Below, piece after piece: positions 40,862 to 51,473 of a stretch of 64,000 nucleotides of DNA. The stretch's first letter is position 1, and every line of letters starts with the position of its first letter. A program made the translations under genes and the position numbers. Under the pieces are notes generated by a model, which worked only from the letters and a program-made list of their open reading frames with translations, was not told where the DNA came from and searched no databases. Source of the stretch: Spodoptera frugiperda (lineage: Eukaryota; Arthropoda; Insecta; Lepidoptera; Noctuidae); contig NC_064224.1 in the NCBI RefSeq assembly GCF_023101765.2, positions 5,474,103 to 5,538,102 on the forward strand, written 5' to 3'.

Positions 40862-41309
40862 GTGAAAATATCGTTGGAGTCGAGTCGTGAGCTACAGGTG
40901 ATGCGCGGTCGGCTCGCGTCGACACTGCTCACGTCTTCAGTCGGCCCGCGAATTCTGTACCGTACGGACGTGCCACGGCCGCGTGACGAATCACCGACAT
41001 GTTCACGACCACGAAAATTCTATGTGAATGTAAATAAAAAATAACGTGAAGTGTAGTAGTGAAGACAGTGTCACTAAAATAGAACATAGGTTTTTTTGTC
41101 ATAGTTATAGTGTACTTTATCTTATCTTTAGTATAAAGTGCGTCAACGAACGAATTTTTAAAGAATTGACATTGGTATTGGTATAATTATTTAATAGCAA
41201 GTTCTAATCAATATTACTGTTAGTGGATACGTTTTAATTATTTGTGAGTTCGAACGAAATTGATGTACAGTTTGTGGACAAATAATTATTGTTCCGGATC
41301 TTCTAATAA
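40862..41309 (+). promoter_or_regulatory. Candidate CpG-rich first exon / promoter
   Basis: From 40870 to 41010 CpG is dense (about two dozen CG steps: gatgcgcggtcggctcgcgt, tcgacactgctcacgtcttc, cagtcggcccgcg), in DNA otherwise poor in CpG. It matches none of the window's TE families. An Initiator-like tcagt lies at about 40936. The following sequence (gtgaagtgtagtagtgaaga, cagtgtcactaaaatag) resembles insect 5' leaders. At 41310 the sequence aaat|gtaagtac is a strong splice-donor match. No ATG frame is convincing (a 60-codon frame starts with GTG). Inference: non-coding first exon of a gene reading to the right. Alternative: an unrecognised TE. Confidence 0.35.
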
Positions 41310-41904
41310 ATGTAAGTACTTGAGTTAAAACTTTTTTAATACCGCTTTAAGAAGCAAGGAAATGACAAATATTAGGTAAGAATTAAAATTTCAAGGTTGA
41401 CGCAGACAATAGAATTGAAAAATTATAAATAAAATAGTGTCGGAAGCAACTGCGCATCTTGAAAAATGATTAAAAATTCAAAATATGACAATTAATTTTT
41501 TGGATTTTTTATTAGCTTTGACATTAAACACAAAATATTATTTTAAAACTATTAAAACCCTGCCTCGTATAATTTGGAAACGTTTCTTATCGATAAAATG
41601 TCCCGTTATTCTTGAAATATAAAATTCATGACGTAGCGAGTGAAACTGCAAATACTAGAGCAGACGACAATTGGTTTCACATATATTTACTTAGGCTTTA
41701 AGCAAAGTTTGTCCCATTTGACGCGTTCGATATATTCAACCGCACAATTTTTTTAACAGTTAAGTAAGTAAGTAACCTTTTTTTGTGTGAATGCTTAAGA
41801 AAATGGTGTTTAAAGTTCAATGATATGTGAGGTCATGGTAGGTTTTTGTGATGTAATGAGTTATACTTTGAGATGCTGTCATAGGTGAATAAAAAATGCT
41901 AATG
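41310..41904. other. Unassigned AT-rich DNA
   Basis: Nothing beyond a taagtaagtaagtaac run near 41762; would be intron if the preceding exon call is right. Confidence 0.3.
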
Positions 41905-42000
41905 GAAACTGACATGGCGGTGATAAAGGTACGCGAATCGATAGTCGGGTTTTCGGAGTACCCCAAGGGTCAATATTAGGCCCCGTTAGAATTCTCGTAT
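41905..42000 (+). mobile_element. LINE reverse-transcriptase fragment
   Basis: Plus-strand frame DKGTRIDSRVFGVPQGSILG then PVRILV and a stop. GVPQGSILGP is the conserved RT block just before the YxDD region in Jockey/CR1-type LINEs. It is about 30 codons long, with no sign of the rest; dead remnant. Confidence 0.75.
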
Positions 42001-43037
42001 GATATACATTTTATGGCATTTTACGATGAACGAGTAAAAGTAATGGGATTATTTAGTGTGTATTGTTAAGCTGAACCAACATCTGCGGGTGTGCTGCCGT
42101 CTCGTAGTAACTAATTCCTACGGAGTTTTTATCAAATGACGCAAATATACAAGATGGCAAGCTATTCAAATACGAGTGAAAATGTAAGACGATGTCAAAC
42201 AAACTTCAATTTGTATTTAGTTTTAATGTACAATAGCTCTGTGTCTCCAAGATGTTACTGGTTTTAAATTCTTTAGTTTTTATGGCGCTGTTTTGAATTT
42301 ATCGTTATCAAATTTTTTTATCAGCAATTTTTCGTGTTTGTCGATTAAAGTATTGTTGTTTTGTTTCTGTACTTCGTATGACTAATGTGTTTTTTTTATG
42401 TAGAAACTGAATATTTTTTGTACTACCAAACTACCAAGTAATGGCCGGATTGTATGTTCGGACATCATTAAATGTCAGCTTCACTGACGTTGAATACAAA
42501 AGATGAAAATTTGTCAAAAGTGTTCTACGTGAAATAATGTACGTATTGAAAATAATATTCTCTTTTGAGCTCGAAGCTAATTAATTAAATACCAGTCCAT
42601 ATTTTATTTATTTTTAAGCCCGGATGTCCATTACCGTCATATCAGTTCGGTCGTCACTGTCATTTTCGTTTATTTAAAAGTTACGAGTAAAATATTTTCT
42701 CTTTCTATCTCTATATATTTTTACAACTAAATTTTTGAACACCATACTATCTTATTCGACCAAAATACTCAATAATCTACTCAAGTATCTAATCATAGAT
42801 ACATTATTCCGTTGTTCTTTTGGGATTCTATATGTTTACAACATAGACGAGGTCAACTTAGTTCAGTGAACATTTAAATTTAAGAAATTTTGGTGTCATG
42901 AATAATTATTCATCGTCGAATCGATGGCTTTACGATACAAAACTAAATATATTTAGAATTCTTGTGTATTTTTTTTTTGTCGTAGTACCAGTACCGATGA
43001 ATAGGGTGCCACTCACAATCTGGGTTAGGCGCAGTAT
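42001..43037. other. Unassigned AT-rich DNA, about 1 kb
   Basis: Nothing recognised. Confidence 0.35.
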
Positions 43038-43066
43038 CATCAGAATTTTCGAATTCGAAATTCTGA
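43038..43066. repeat. Near-perfect palindrome
   Basis: atcagaattttcga / attcgaaattctgat pairs over its full length apart from a one-base slip. Confidence 0.55.
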
Positions 43067-43179
43067 TTAACAGCTCGCATCTTGGAAGCTGGAATTTTGC
43101 CCAGTGTGTGGCAATGACAATGGCAATGAGATTTGCCTTCTATGATATGAAATTCGTAACTGGCGAAAACTACAGTAAA

Positions 43180-43325
43180 TTCTCCAATCCTGCAATTCCT
43201 AATCCCCAAAATTTAATTAAAACGGCAACGCACTTGTAGCTCCTCTGGTGCTTCGGGTGTCTCTTGGCGAAGTCTATAGCTTAATATCAGACCATCCGTC
43301 TCATCAACCGGCCTATAACACAAAA
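43180..43325 (-). repeat. Dispersed family D, 5' half
   Basis: attcctaatccccaaaattt, acggcaacgcacttgtagct, cctctggtgcttcgggtgtc, gaccatccgtctcatcaacc. The upstream 113-codon frame (42898-43239) runs into it and is not a gene. Confidence 0.7.
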
Positions 43326-43934
43326 AACTCTAAACGTATCTTTGATTCTACTCATAATTCTTTGGGAAATAATAGACCCTGACGTTATATTTGTATTCGC
43401 TGCGTAGTTCTGTAGTCGATTTGAAGGAAGTTCCCATGCACGCTCGAGAGCATGTGACGATATAATTGTGTGGACTAGTATTCTCTCATTCTTAAGCGAT
43501 GTTCATTATCTTCTATTATATTGCTAGATGAAGAAGGTACTTTCTTTGTTCTCAACTTACTACATAGTTATGATAATGTTGGTACTTGTGGACGTTGTTA
43601 GTAGAATTCTTAATTATACCGTCTTGTAGTTGATCGTGTTCGCGGGCGTGACTGTGGAGCAAAGAAGTCTTAATTCTATAATTAGTTTCCTTGTAATATT
43701 ATTATAAGTGAATTTTGGAAATTGTGTTCAGGGTACTTATTGTCGTTCACTGACTGTTAGCTTTAGTTTCGTTATTACCAAATAATAATAAAACAATGAA
43801 TGATCGACAATTGGCGTTGTTTTAAGTAATATGCACCTTGGACTATTGATCAAAAGGTGCAAAATTTTCTAAACTGCTGTAATTTTATCTGTATGAGTTT
43901 GTCAATTTTACAATGCCTACTTGGATGGTAATTT
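43326..43934. other. Unassigned AT-rich DNA
   Basis: Nothing recognised. Confidence 0.35.
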
Positions 43935-44012
43935 TTTGAGAGAGGAAAATTGTCTGATATTTTCTGCCCTGCGTGAGGCGAAAAGGGAGTGTCAGACTCT
44001 TGATGGCTAGTC
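43935..44012 (-). repeat. C-family 3' fragment
   Basis: tgccctgcgtgaggcgaaaa, gggagtgtcagactcttgat is antisense to the C 3' end. Confidence 0.65.
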
Positions 44013-44384
44013 CAGTATTACCTACACAACAATTAATATTAATATGAAAAGTCTATTAACGATTTAACATATTAGGTATATGATATAATAAAACATGTTA
44101 TGTAATAAGTGCCTTAATTAGTGTCGTTGGACGTACAAACATTAAAGTGCAGTTTCTGGTGGAGTTTTAATTAAAAGAGGCGGCCATTTTAAACTTTGTC
44201 TCGTATCTAGAGGGAGGATAGTTAATGTTGACGAAGCGTTTAGTGGAGTTTGTAGCGAAATTGGGAATAATGGAAGCTTGAGACGTAATTGGAACTGATC
44301 ATTGGTGTGATGAGAATAGGGTAGATGACTTATTTTTATTTTAATGTAGATTATTTTAAAATATTAGCCACATATATTTTATTT
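44013..44384. other. Unassigned AT-rich DNA
   Basis: Contains agaggcggccattttaaact near 44177; no family assigned. Confidence 0.3.
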
Positions 44385-44560
44385 TCTTACGGAAACAAAT
44401 ACTTTCGAAGATATATCGATTTTAAATATCGTGTGACGTCACTTCTAGGTACATTTTAGATTCTTACTCCTAAACTTTGATTAGTTTTATTTATTGTTTT
44501 TTTTTATTATTTAACTGACGGCCAAATGAAAATTAAAAATCTCATACCCCGTCATCATTC
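44385..44560 (-). repeat. Unknown repeat family K, copy 1
   Basis: Reverse complement shares with 48588-48818 and 58872-59100: gtatgaNNNttNNNaattt, gtcNgttNNNtaat, tcaaagtttaggagta, tNtacctagaagtgacgtca, cgatatttaaaatcgatata, ttcgaaagtatttg. No coding potential. Confidence 0.7.
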
Positions 44561-45280
44561 CTATAGTGGATAATTAATAGCGTGATTCAGAAGTAGCATA
44601 TATCTACTAATTTACCGGTGAGTAATTTTTAGGTATATACTAATTTTTACGAGCCACATGTGTCTCAATCTAATAAAAATAACACTTTTACTGCTACTGA
44701 CTGCAAACCATTGATATTTTCGTTTTATCAACAAGGAGACTGACTCATATTACGCAATATAGAATGAAAAATCGAAGTATGTGTAACAGAACAATTGTTT
44801 GAAACCTGACATTGTAGTGATAGATCAATCAAGTCTTTCTGATAATTGATATAACAATCCCACATGTCGAGAAACGCGTGCAAACTGAAAAAGATAAAAC
44901 CAGTAAATATCTTGATTTGGCTCATGAGATTGTCGACATGTAGGATGTAGATTCAGCAATCATTGTGCTGATAGTTGTATCTGCCAATGGCCTCATAGCC
45001 AAAAGCCTTGACCAACACCTGAGTAGGCTAACGTTAGATGGTTGAATCAAGGGCCTGATGCAGAAAACAGTGCTTCTGAACACAGCGTGGTATCGTCCGA
45101 AAACTCCTTTCTCTTGAACCCTGTTCGCTGGTAGCCTGGATTTCTCCCGTTACTGGTGGGCTACTGATTTTCATATTTTTTTACTATTAATTATTTAATA
45201 GAATAGAAAGTAATGTATCTCTAAAATCAATGCCGACAGTTCAATACTCTGTATCTACAAATGCACAATACACTACATTA
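44561..45280. other. Unassigned DNA
   Basis: The 44940-45170 part (ccgaaaactcctttctcttg, gttcgctggtagcctggatt, ctcccgttactggtgggcta) is GC-richer and may be a TE fragment; unidentified. Confidence 0.3.
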
Positions 45281-45470
45281 TCTATACTAATTTGTTTGTT
45301 TGTTTGAACGCGCTAATCTCCGGAACTACTGGTCCGATTTGAATAATTCTTTTTGTGTTGGATAGTCCATTTATCGAGGAAGGCTATAGGCTATAAAACA
45401 TCGCGCTATAACTATTAGGAGCGAAGAAATAAAGGAAAGCGTGGACAAAACGGGGGAAATTATTAATTCT
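45281..45470 (+). repeat. Helitron-like element, 5' part
   Basis: Starts A|tctatactaatttg, then ttgaacgcgctaatctccgg, aactactggtccgatttgaa, gtgttggatagtccatttat, cgaggaaggctataggctat. The CTAG end is not found; 3' truncated. Confidence 0.6.
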
Positions 45471-46204
45471 TGAGGGCTTCCGTTGCGTGCGCTGCGAAAA
45501 TGGTTCAAGATACGAAAATTATATGTATGAAACAATTATTCCTCTTAAAATGATCTAAAAAAGTCCGCGACAGTATATGTCTATCTTTTAGGATTAACTT
45601 ACTAGAATCGTTTTTATGGTAATCAAACAGGGTCGAAATTAATGCATTATTTGTTAAGAGTAATATAACGAAAAAATATTAATCTTTATCGAAATAAATG
45701 TGTTGTTCATTAAGAGTATTTAATTGTGAACAAAATTGTCTTTGACATCACTAAACTTCAATAAACATCTTAGAAGATATTACAATTTTAAAATAACTCC
45801 GATATAAATTTCGCCCGCGCCGCATGATGTGCGAAACACGACGCTGCCAGGAGGAGAGGCATTGTTTGCGAACGACGCGGAGCCTGGTGTAACTATACTC
45901 AAAAAAATTATAGTCTTACTAACGAAGTAAAACATTTTTTGATTATTGACCATCGAAAGCCTTTGTTTACAGCGTAGAATGGCAAAAAAGCGGTTTACCA
46001 CACGCCCACATTTTATTGTGGCTGTCTAACAAAGTACAACCAGATTCTACGTATTGTGCAATAATATCGGCTGAAACATTTGACAAACAAAAAAATCCAA
46101 TTCTTCAATTTATTGTCATAAAAATATGATAGGGTATAAAAATATGGTCCTTAAGGATTTCATAACCTTGCGTCACCATGTATGAAAGAAAACATTTGTT
46201 CTAG
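45471..46204. other. Unassigned DNA with one GC-richer patch
   Basis: 45800-45900 (gatgtgcgaaacacgacgct, gccaggaggagaggcattgt, gcgaacgacgcggagcctgg) has coding-like composition on the minus strand (a 73-codon frame ending GEIYIGVILKL) but no recognisable domain. Confidence 0.3.
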
Positions 46205-46995
46205 AAAGTACTCTTTCTTTTTTTTTGGGGGGGGGGAAATCATCCGTTGGCTACTCCTGCCTTGGGTGAAGCGAGAAGGAGTGTAAAAATCACCCCGTTC
46301 TTATTTGAGCCGGGGTAATCTTTTACGTTGCCTGCAGCGCCGGATCGGGCATCAGCCCTATTGAGTCCCATCTGTAGTAGGCCTGGCTCTTTGAGGCGCG
46401 CACAGAACGCGACGCACGGTACGCACGGGTCTGGTTTTGATCGGGCGACGAGCTACTCTTACTCGCCGTCCGCAGACCCGCGCTTACGGTGGCCGGGGAT
46501 CGTCACGCGATCCTCGACGCCCGGAGTGTCTTCTGCGGCGACTGGGGCGTGATGAGGATCGTTCCCTAACGCGCTCCGCCTCCTCCTTAGCTAGGATAAC
46601 TGCTTCGCAGAAGGGGGAGACGGCGTCCCTATCCCCCTCGCTCCGCACCTTGGCCTGAACTAGAGCCGGACGTGGGAGGTTACCGTCGCCATTCACATCC
46701 CTAAGGACATGGCGATGCTCAGCACATGCAATGCACACCGCCACTGTATGCCGCCCGGAAGATATGGTGGACCATATCTTCCGGGCGGTCCTCGCAATGA
46801 CGACACCCAGACGAAACGCCCGGGTGTTTCCTCCCGCCGAATTCGAAACAGGTACCAACCGAAACTTCCGTGTCCGGTAAGTACCTGCGTCAGGCGGTAG
46901 GTGAGGACGCCGTGACGCCTCTCAAGCCACTCTTCAAAGAGGGGACTTACCACTGCTATAATGCGTATGTAGCGAGCCCATCTAAAAAGTACCCT
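46205..46995 (-). mobile_element. R1-clade LINE, broken 3' end of ORF2 plus 3' UTR
   Basis: Minus strand. The upstream frame (46693-47118) has EEWLERRHGVLTYRLTQVLT and FRIRREETPG; the downstream frame (46484-46858) has HTVAVCIACAEHRHVL and SPFCEAVILAKEEAERVRER. In R1/TRAS/SART-type LINEs these segments bracket the C-terminal zinc-knuckle of the reverse-transcriptase protein. Here the knuckle (GCRHCED) lies in a third frame, so there are at least two frameshifts. A perfect 18-bp palindrome (46751-46788) sits at the second break. The 3' UTR (aagagccaggcctactacag, then C-type sequence) ends in a C/A-rich tail near 46215. A possible TSD, aaagtac(t/c)ct, lies at 46205-46214 and 46986-46995. A dead, 5'-truncated copy. 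It identifies family C as this LINE's 3' end. Confidence 0.82.
46751..46788. repeat. Perfect 18-bp palindrome inside LINE ORF2
   Basis: ccgcccggaagatatggt and its exact complement, separated by gg. It disrupts the frame at the HxxxxC side of the zinc-knuckle region. Confidence 0.9.
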
Positions 46996-47234
46996 AGGAA
47001 TTTTATTTCTGAAACATAAACCGGGGTGGCGTTTACCCAAACTATAGGTGCAGGTTTCTGGAAAACAGTGGAAACACATATAGTATAGAAATGAGTGTGG
47101 ATTGTTCCTTATAATCATAATCCAGTGCTATCACGAATTTTCAATGCACAAATTAACCGTGGGTAACAGCTATAATTTATGAAGCTGAGATAGTTGTTTG
47201 CAAAAATAAATATAATGCCTAAAATAACTATTCC

Positions 47235-47262
47235 ACGCGAACGAAGTCGCGGGCACAGCTAG
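47235..47262 (+). repeat. Helitron-like 3' terminus
   Basis: cacgcgaacgaagtcgcggg then cacagctag before T. The 5' part is not recognised. Confidence 0.5.
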
Positions 47263-47825
47263 TTATTTATAAATGAATCCTAAGCTGTTTTAAATCGAAA
47301 CAAACTACTATTTAATATTAAACCAACTCAGATATAACTAGTAGTATTAGTAGTTATATTACCAGAGTGCTAACGAGCGATCGATAGAATAGATAAAAAG
47401 TTGAGATCTTACATCAGACACTTATTGCCTGGCGCCTGCGCTGGATATAGCAGATAGAAGATTATCTAAAATATATAGGAGAGCTAGGTCACACTGCTAG
47501 CTAAGTAATAGATCAAATAGATGATTGTTTGGTTGGGGAAGTGGTCACTAGAGTTGAAGTTGAGAATGTTAGTGTGACGTAATTTTAGAAAAATAAAAAC
47601 ACATTTCTATAACTTTGACGTTTTCCATTTGTAAGTAACTGGTTTAAAAGGTTTTAGAATAAAACTGAAGCGAATTTGAAAAGTAAGTAAAATATTTTTT
47701 TGGAAATGGCAGAATAGTCGTGGAATAAATTGTGTAACATTACTAGCGAAAATTAGACATTGGACAATTGGAAAAATATACCTGTATTGGAATGTGTCTT
47801 TGCCCGTTCTTTATATAACATAGAA
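47263..47825. other. Unassigned AT-rich DNA
   Basis: Nothing recognised. Confidence 0.35.
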
Positions 47826-47938
47826 TCAAGCTGTTTTAAAGGGTCAGTATAAGTCTGACACTCCCTCTCGCCTCGCCCAAGACGGGAGAAGTAATTGGAT
47901 GATTTTCCCCGCTTAAAACAAAAAAAAGCCTTCAAGCT
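47826..47938 (+). repeat. C-family 3' end, short copy
   Basis: cagtataagtctgacactcc, ctctcgcctcgcccaagacg, attggatgattttcccc, then an A-rich tail. tcaagct at 47826-47832 and 47932-47938 is a possible but short TSD. Confidence 0.75.
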
Positions 47939-48300
47939 CTCTAGAAAAACTGGGGTTATATTATTAACTAGGTCATGGCATGTGCAACTAATTCACAGTT
48001 AGACATTGAATACAATGATGAAAGAATGCCGGAAAATGTTGCAGGAAATTGCAACAGTCGTCTTCATAAAAACTATTGCTTCCTTATATGTCTTCACATT
48101 TATCTCCGAGACATTTACATAAAAACTATTGTTAATAGACATAGGAGTATAGACAGGTTGTAACTTTGCTGTGTGATTAGACGTACCACTGTTAGGGCTC
48201 GTGTAGACGATAGCGCAATGCTATGTGCTTGTACACACAATTACAATAAAAGAATGGTTTTCTAAATGTATAAAGCCAACATAACAAATATTTCGAACAA
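47939..48300. other. Unassigned AT-rich DNA
   Basis: Nothing recognised. Confidence 0.3.
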
Positions 48301-48442
48301 TTAAAACTTTAATTTATTTATCTTTATTTTAAGTTTTAAGTTAAAACTTAAAAATGAATAAATAAGTTAGTAATTAAAACTTTGATTTATTAATTTATTT
48401 TGGTTTTATGTTATCATTTAAAAATGAATAAATAAGTTAGTA
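48301..48442. repeat. Tandem duplication of about 70 bp
   Basis: ttaaaactttaatttattta (48301) and ttaaaactttgatttatta (48374) begin two units, both ending aaaaatgaataaataagtta (ending near 48369 and 48440). Units are 73 and about 68 bp and moderately diverged. Confidence 0.75.
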
Positions 48443-48587
48443 GGTAATAAATAAGTTGTACATATTTATTAATTACTTATTTAAGTTTTTTTTTTCTTGT
48501 GAATATTTTATAAATTTAAGCGTAGTTATTTCAAATATGAATATGACAATAGCCTTATCCCTACTATTCATATTCTATTTCATCGAC

Positions 48588-48818
48588 GGGGTATGAAAAT
48601 TAAAAATTAATTTAATCCGTCAATTAGCTAATGAAAAAACAATTAGACATGTATAATACATATAAAAATCAAAAATATATACAATAGATAAAACGAATCA
48701 AAGTTTGAGAGTAGGAGCTAATTACGTAATTTCTACGCATAAAACGTTACTTAGAAGCGACATCACTCGATATTTGAAATTAATATATTGTCGAAAGTAT
48801 TTGTTTCCGTAACAAAAT
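48588..48818 (+). repeat. Unknown repeat family K, copy 2
   Basis: cggggtatgaaaattaaaaa, taatccgtcaattagctaat, gaatcaaagtttgagagtag, tacgtaatttctacgcataa, gaagcgacatcactcgatat, cgaaagtatttgtttccgta. Confidence 0.72.
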
Positions 48819-49295
48819 AAAAATATGTACCTATGTGTCTAATGTTTTGAAATAATCTACCAGACATACAGTAAAATAAAAAAAATATCATCAATATTAT
48901 GTGAGTAGATACTCGTATTTATTTTCATCGTAAACCTACATGCCACCGTTATTGCATTAAACTGACTTTATATTAAATCTAAAACACAAGTACCTACTTC
49001 AGTAGTAACACTTATAGATAAATACATTACATGTTTAATAATTTATGTATTAGACCAGTAGACAGTAGCAATTAATAATGGCTATGTAAAACAATAGATA
49101 ACGAAGTGTCGGTGATGGAATGTGTCGATGATTGAATAATCTTCTTTTAGTCTAAATGCCCATGTTGCGTCATTTCACAAATGCTTGCATCTTGCTTGAA
49201 AACAATGAAACTATACATATACGAAACGTTAAATCCGTCAATTTTTTTTTTTTTTTAAGAATGTATGTTTTTGTCAAATAACGCTACGTGGATAG
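48819..49295. other. Unassigned AT-rich DNA
   Basis: Nothing recognised. Confidence 0.3.
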
Positions 49296-49345
49296 TAGAC
49301 TTTAAAGCCTATGTTCACACGGCGTGCGTTTTGAGTACGCGCGTT
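49296..49345. repeat. MITE family Q end fragment
   Basis: aaagcctatgttcacacggc, gtgcgttttgagtacgcgcg matches, inverted, the right end of 52025-52315 (gcgcgcctaccgcttgccat, gtgaacataggctt). Confidence 0.55.
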
Positions 49346-49378
49346 TACAAATATGTGCATTTTACATATATTTTATTT

Positions 49379-49508
49379 ATTCGCCAAAACTCGAAAACGG
49401 CTGGACGATTTGGCAAATTTTGATTTTGAATTATTTGTACATGTACAGGGAGATTTTAAAGGTGGGAAAATAATCTTTGCGGCAGTACGAAGTTTGCCGG
49501 GTCTATTA
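49379..49508 (+). repeat. Helitron-like 3' fragment, second subfamily
   Basis: ttcgccaaaactcgaaaacg, gctggacgatttggcaaatt, gcggcagtacgaagtttgcc, gggtctattag|T. The terminal CTAG has decayed to TTAG. Confidence 0.55.
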
Positions 49509-50367
49509 GTAATTTATTAAAAGTAAGTATTATATTTTACAATAGGTATTATGCATTTGAGATAAAAATCCAGAGAGTTGCTGATGTCACATTACCTAAT
49601 ATAAAAAAAAACTCATTTAATGCTAAACTGCGCTTAAAGTGCATTACAAACGTTTCAATTTGTTACAACTCTTTCAATTTTAATAGTTTGTATAAGTATT
49701 CTTGACATATTTGTTCAGTACAATCATCCAAGCAGCAAGCGCTCTTTGTCCCTTTAGTAGCCATATTAAGAGTAAATTCAATGCGATTTACGTCATAACC
49801 TTATCATGTGATCACACCTACTGCTCAGAAAAAAAAAATCGGTTACAAGAAATCTTCTACTATTGGAAAGCTCCCTATATTGTTACAAAGATGAACCAAA
49901 TTTTGTGAAAAATCGTCTTTTATCGCGTGTAAACTCACACACAGAGCATTGTTAGTCTCTTCGCTTTTATTAAGTCAAAATTTTAAAGAAAATTGACAAT
50001 TCGGGGTAAGGTTACACTGTATTGGCGTCAATACAATAATTACATTCAGAGAAAACTCAATACTACATACGTCACCACCTTGGCAGGTACTAAATCAACG
50101 TTTTGTTTTTAAAGAGGCAATTTATTTAAACTGTTCTCTCTCATCTAAACGATTGAGGGATTTCTTTGTATTTTTTTGTTCTTTCACAATTGTTTTACTA
50201 ATGGTTTATGTCGTTGTATAGTAAATTTTTGTTATTGTAACTTTTTTGTAATAATTATGTACTTGATTCGTGTGGAAGTGTGCTATTTTATTCTTTTGCG
50301 CAGTTGCGCAGTCGGTTACGATTTGAACTCAATGACACTATTTATATAGGTAGGTATTCGTGTTTCA
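49509..50367. other. Unassigned AT-rich DNA
   Basis: Nothing recognised. Confidence 0.35.
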
Positions 50368-50415
50368 ATTGACAGGGCTGATCGCTTACCATTAAGTGAT
50401 TTGCATGTTTTATAA
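50368..50415 (-). repeat. Dispersed family D, small fragment
   Basis: gctgatcgcttaccattaag then tgatttgcatgttttataa. Confidence 0.45.
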
Positions 50416-50485
50416 AAAGTAAAAAGTAAAAAAAGATTCTCATAATGTTAATGAATGATGATGAATGTCATTTAATGTTGATACC

Positions 50486-50580
50486 AACCCGGATCTGCGG
50501 ATTACCGGGAAGAGTAGAAACAGGGTGGTTTTCAGTCAGTAAGAGTCTGACACTCTCTTTCGCCTCGCACAAGGCTGGAA
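50486..50580 (+). repeat. Short C-family element, 3' truncated
   Basis: aacccggatctgcggattac, gtggttttcagtcagtaaga, gtctgacactctctttcgcc, acaaggctgg. Its start matches the other short C copies; it ends before the attggatgatttt tail. Confidence 0.75.
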
Positions 50581-51330
50581 AATTCAAAATAAAATAAAAA
50601 TAAAGCATTAAGTCTAGAATAGTACCTGATACACCTAATATCGCAAAAACCTTACCCTATATTCCACGGAACTCATAATATAACTGGTGAAACGTGAGTT
50701 CTAGGTTTATAATAAGCCAAAACTTTAGGGTCTAAAAGGCCCTTAAAACATTGCTTGAAATTCGAAATTGGGATCACTAAAACAGTAATGGCACTTACGA
50801 TTACTCGACCAATAAGTCGATTAGAATAAAATAAATAGGTAAATAAAATTTCAGCATTATAGATAATGGTGTTTAAATAAAAGAGAGTCCAATGGGTATT
50901 TAGGAAAGGACTCTTTAGAATGTAGGCGTTATAAAAATTGAAAGGTCATGACAAAATTTGGTTAAGTAAGTACTACTAGTTTAGTCTGAGGATAATATTG
51001 AGGCCAAGTGGCCAATAAACTCTCTATGTTTTGATTTATATTGCTATATTATAACTATTGTATATCCAGACAAATATTTTTGTATGTAAGAATATTAATA
51101 CAACAAGAATATGTTTTGGTTTTCTCTTGGGGAAAATTGTAACTCGTAAATCTGATTGCACATTTGTTTATTTAATTTCTTTGCTGAAGTGTAAAGAGCG
51201 GTAATTTTTACTATTATAATTTAAAATCACACAACGTAATTTTGTCTGTCTATCACATTTATGCGTAGAATATTTACACGAACAACAAAGTCAAATTGAT
51301 AATCATTTATTTCAATAAAATTAGTACCGT
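50581..51330. other. Unassigned AT-rich DNA
   Basis: Nothing recognised. Confidence 0.35.
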
Positions 51331-51473
51331 TAGGACGAGTTTGCTTTACGTTGAACGAAAATGAAACAAGAGCGCTTTTGGCGCTCTGAGTGGCTGGCGT
51401 GAATGTACCAACCAACCAGAGCGCCGAACGTACTCACGTTTCGATCTCGTTAAACGTAAAACCAACTTGTACC
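51331..51473. mobile_element. Hairpin MITE family N, best copy
   Basis: Ends acgagtttgctttacgttga and its loose complement cgttaaacgtaaaaccaact. Inner stem ttggcgctctgagtggctgg / ccaaccaaccagagcgccga. Confidence 0.72.

Noticed and set aside
40862..41044. 60-codon protein in the CpG-rich island
   Set aside because: Frame starts with GTG, not ATG, and has no recognisable domain; the island is better viewed as possible untranslated exon or promoter.
42898..43239. 113-codon plus-strand frame
   Set aside because: Runs through a palindrome and into an antisense family D repeat.
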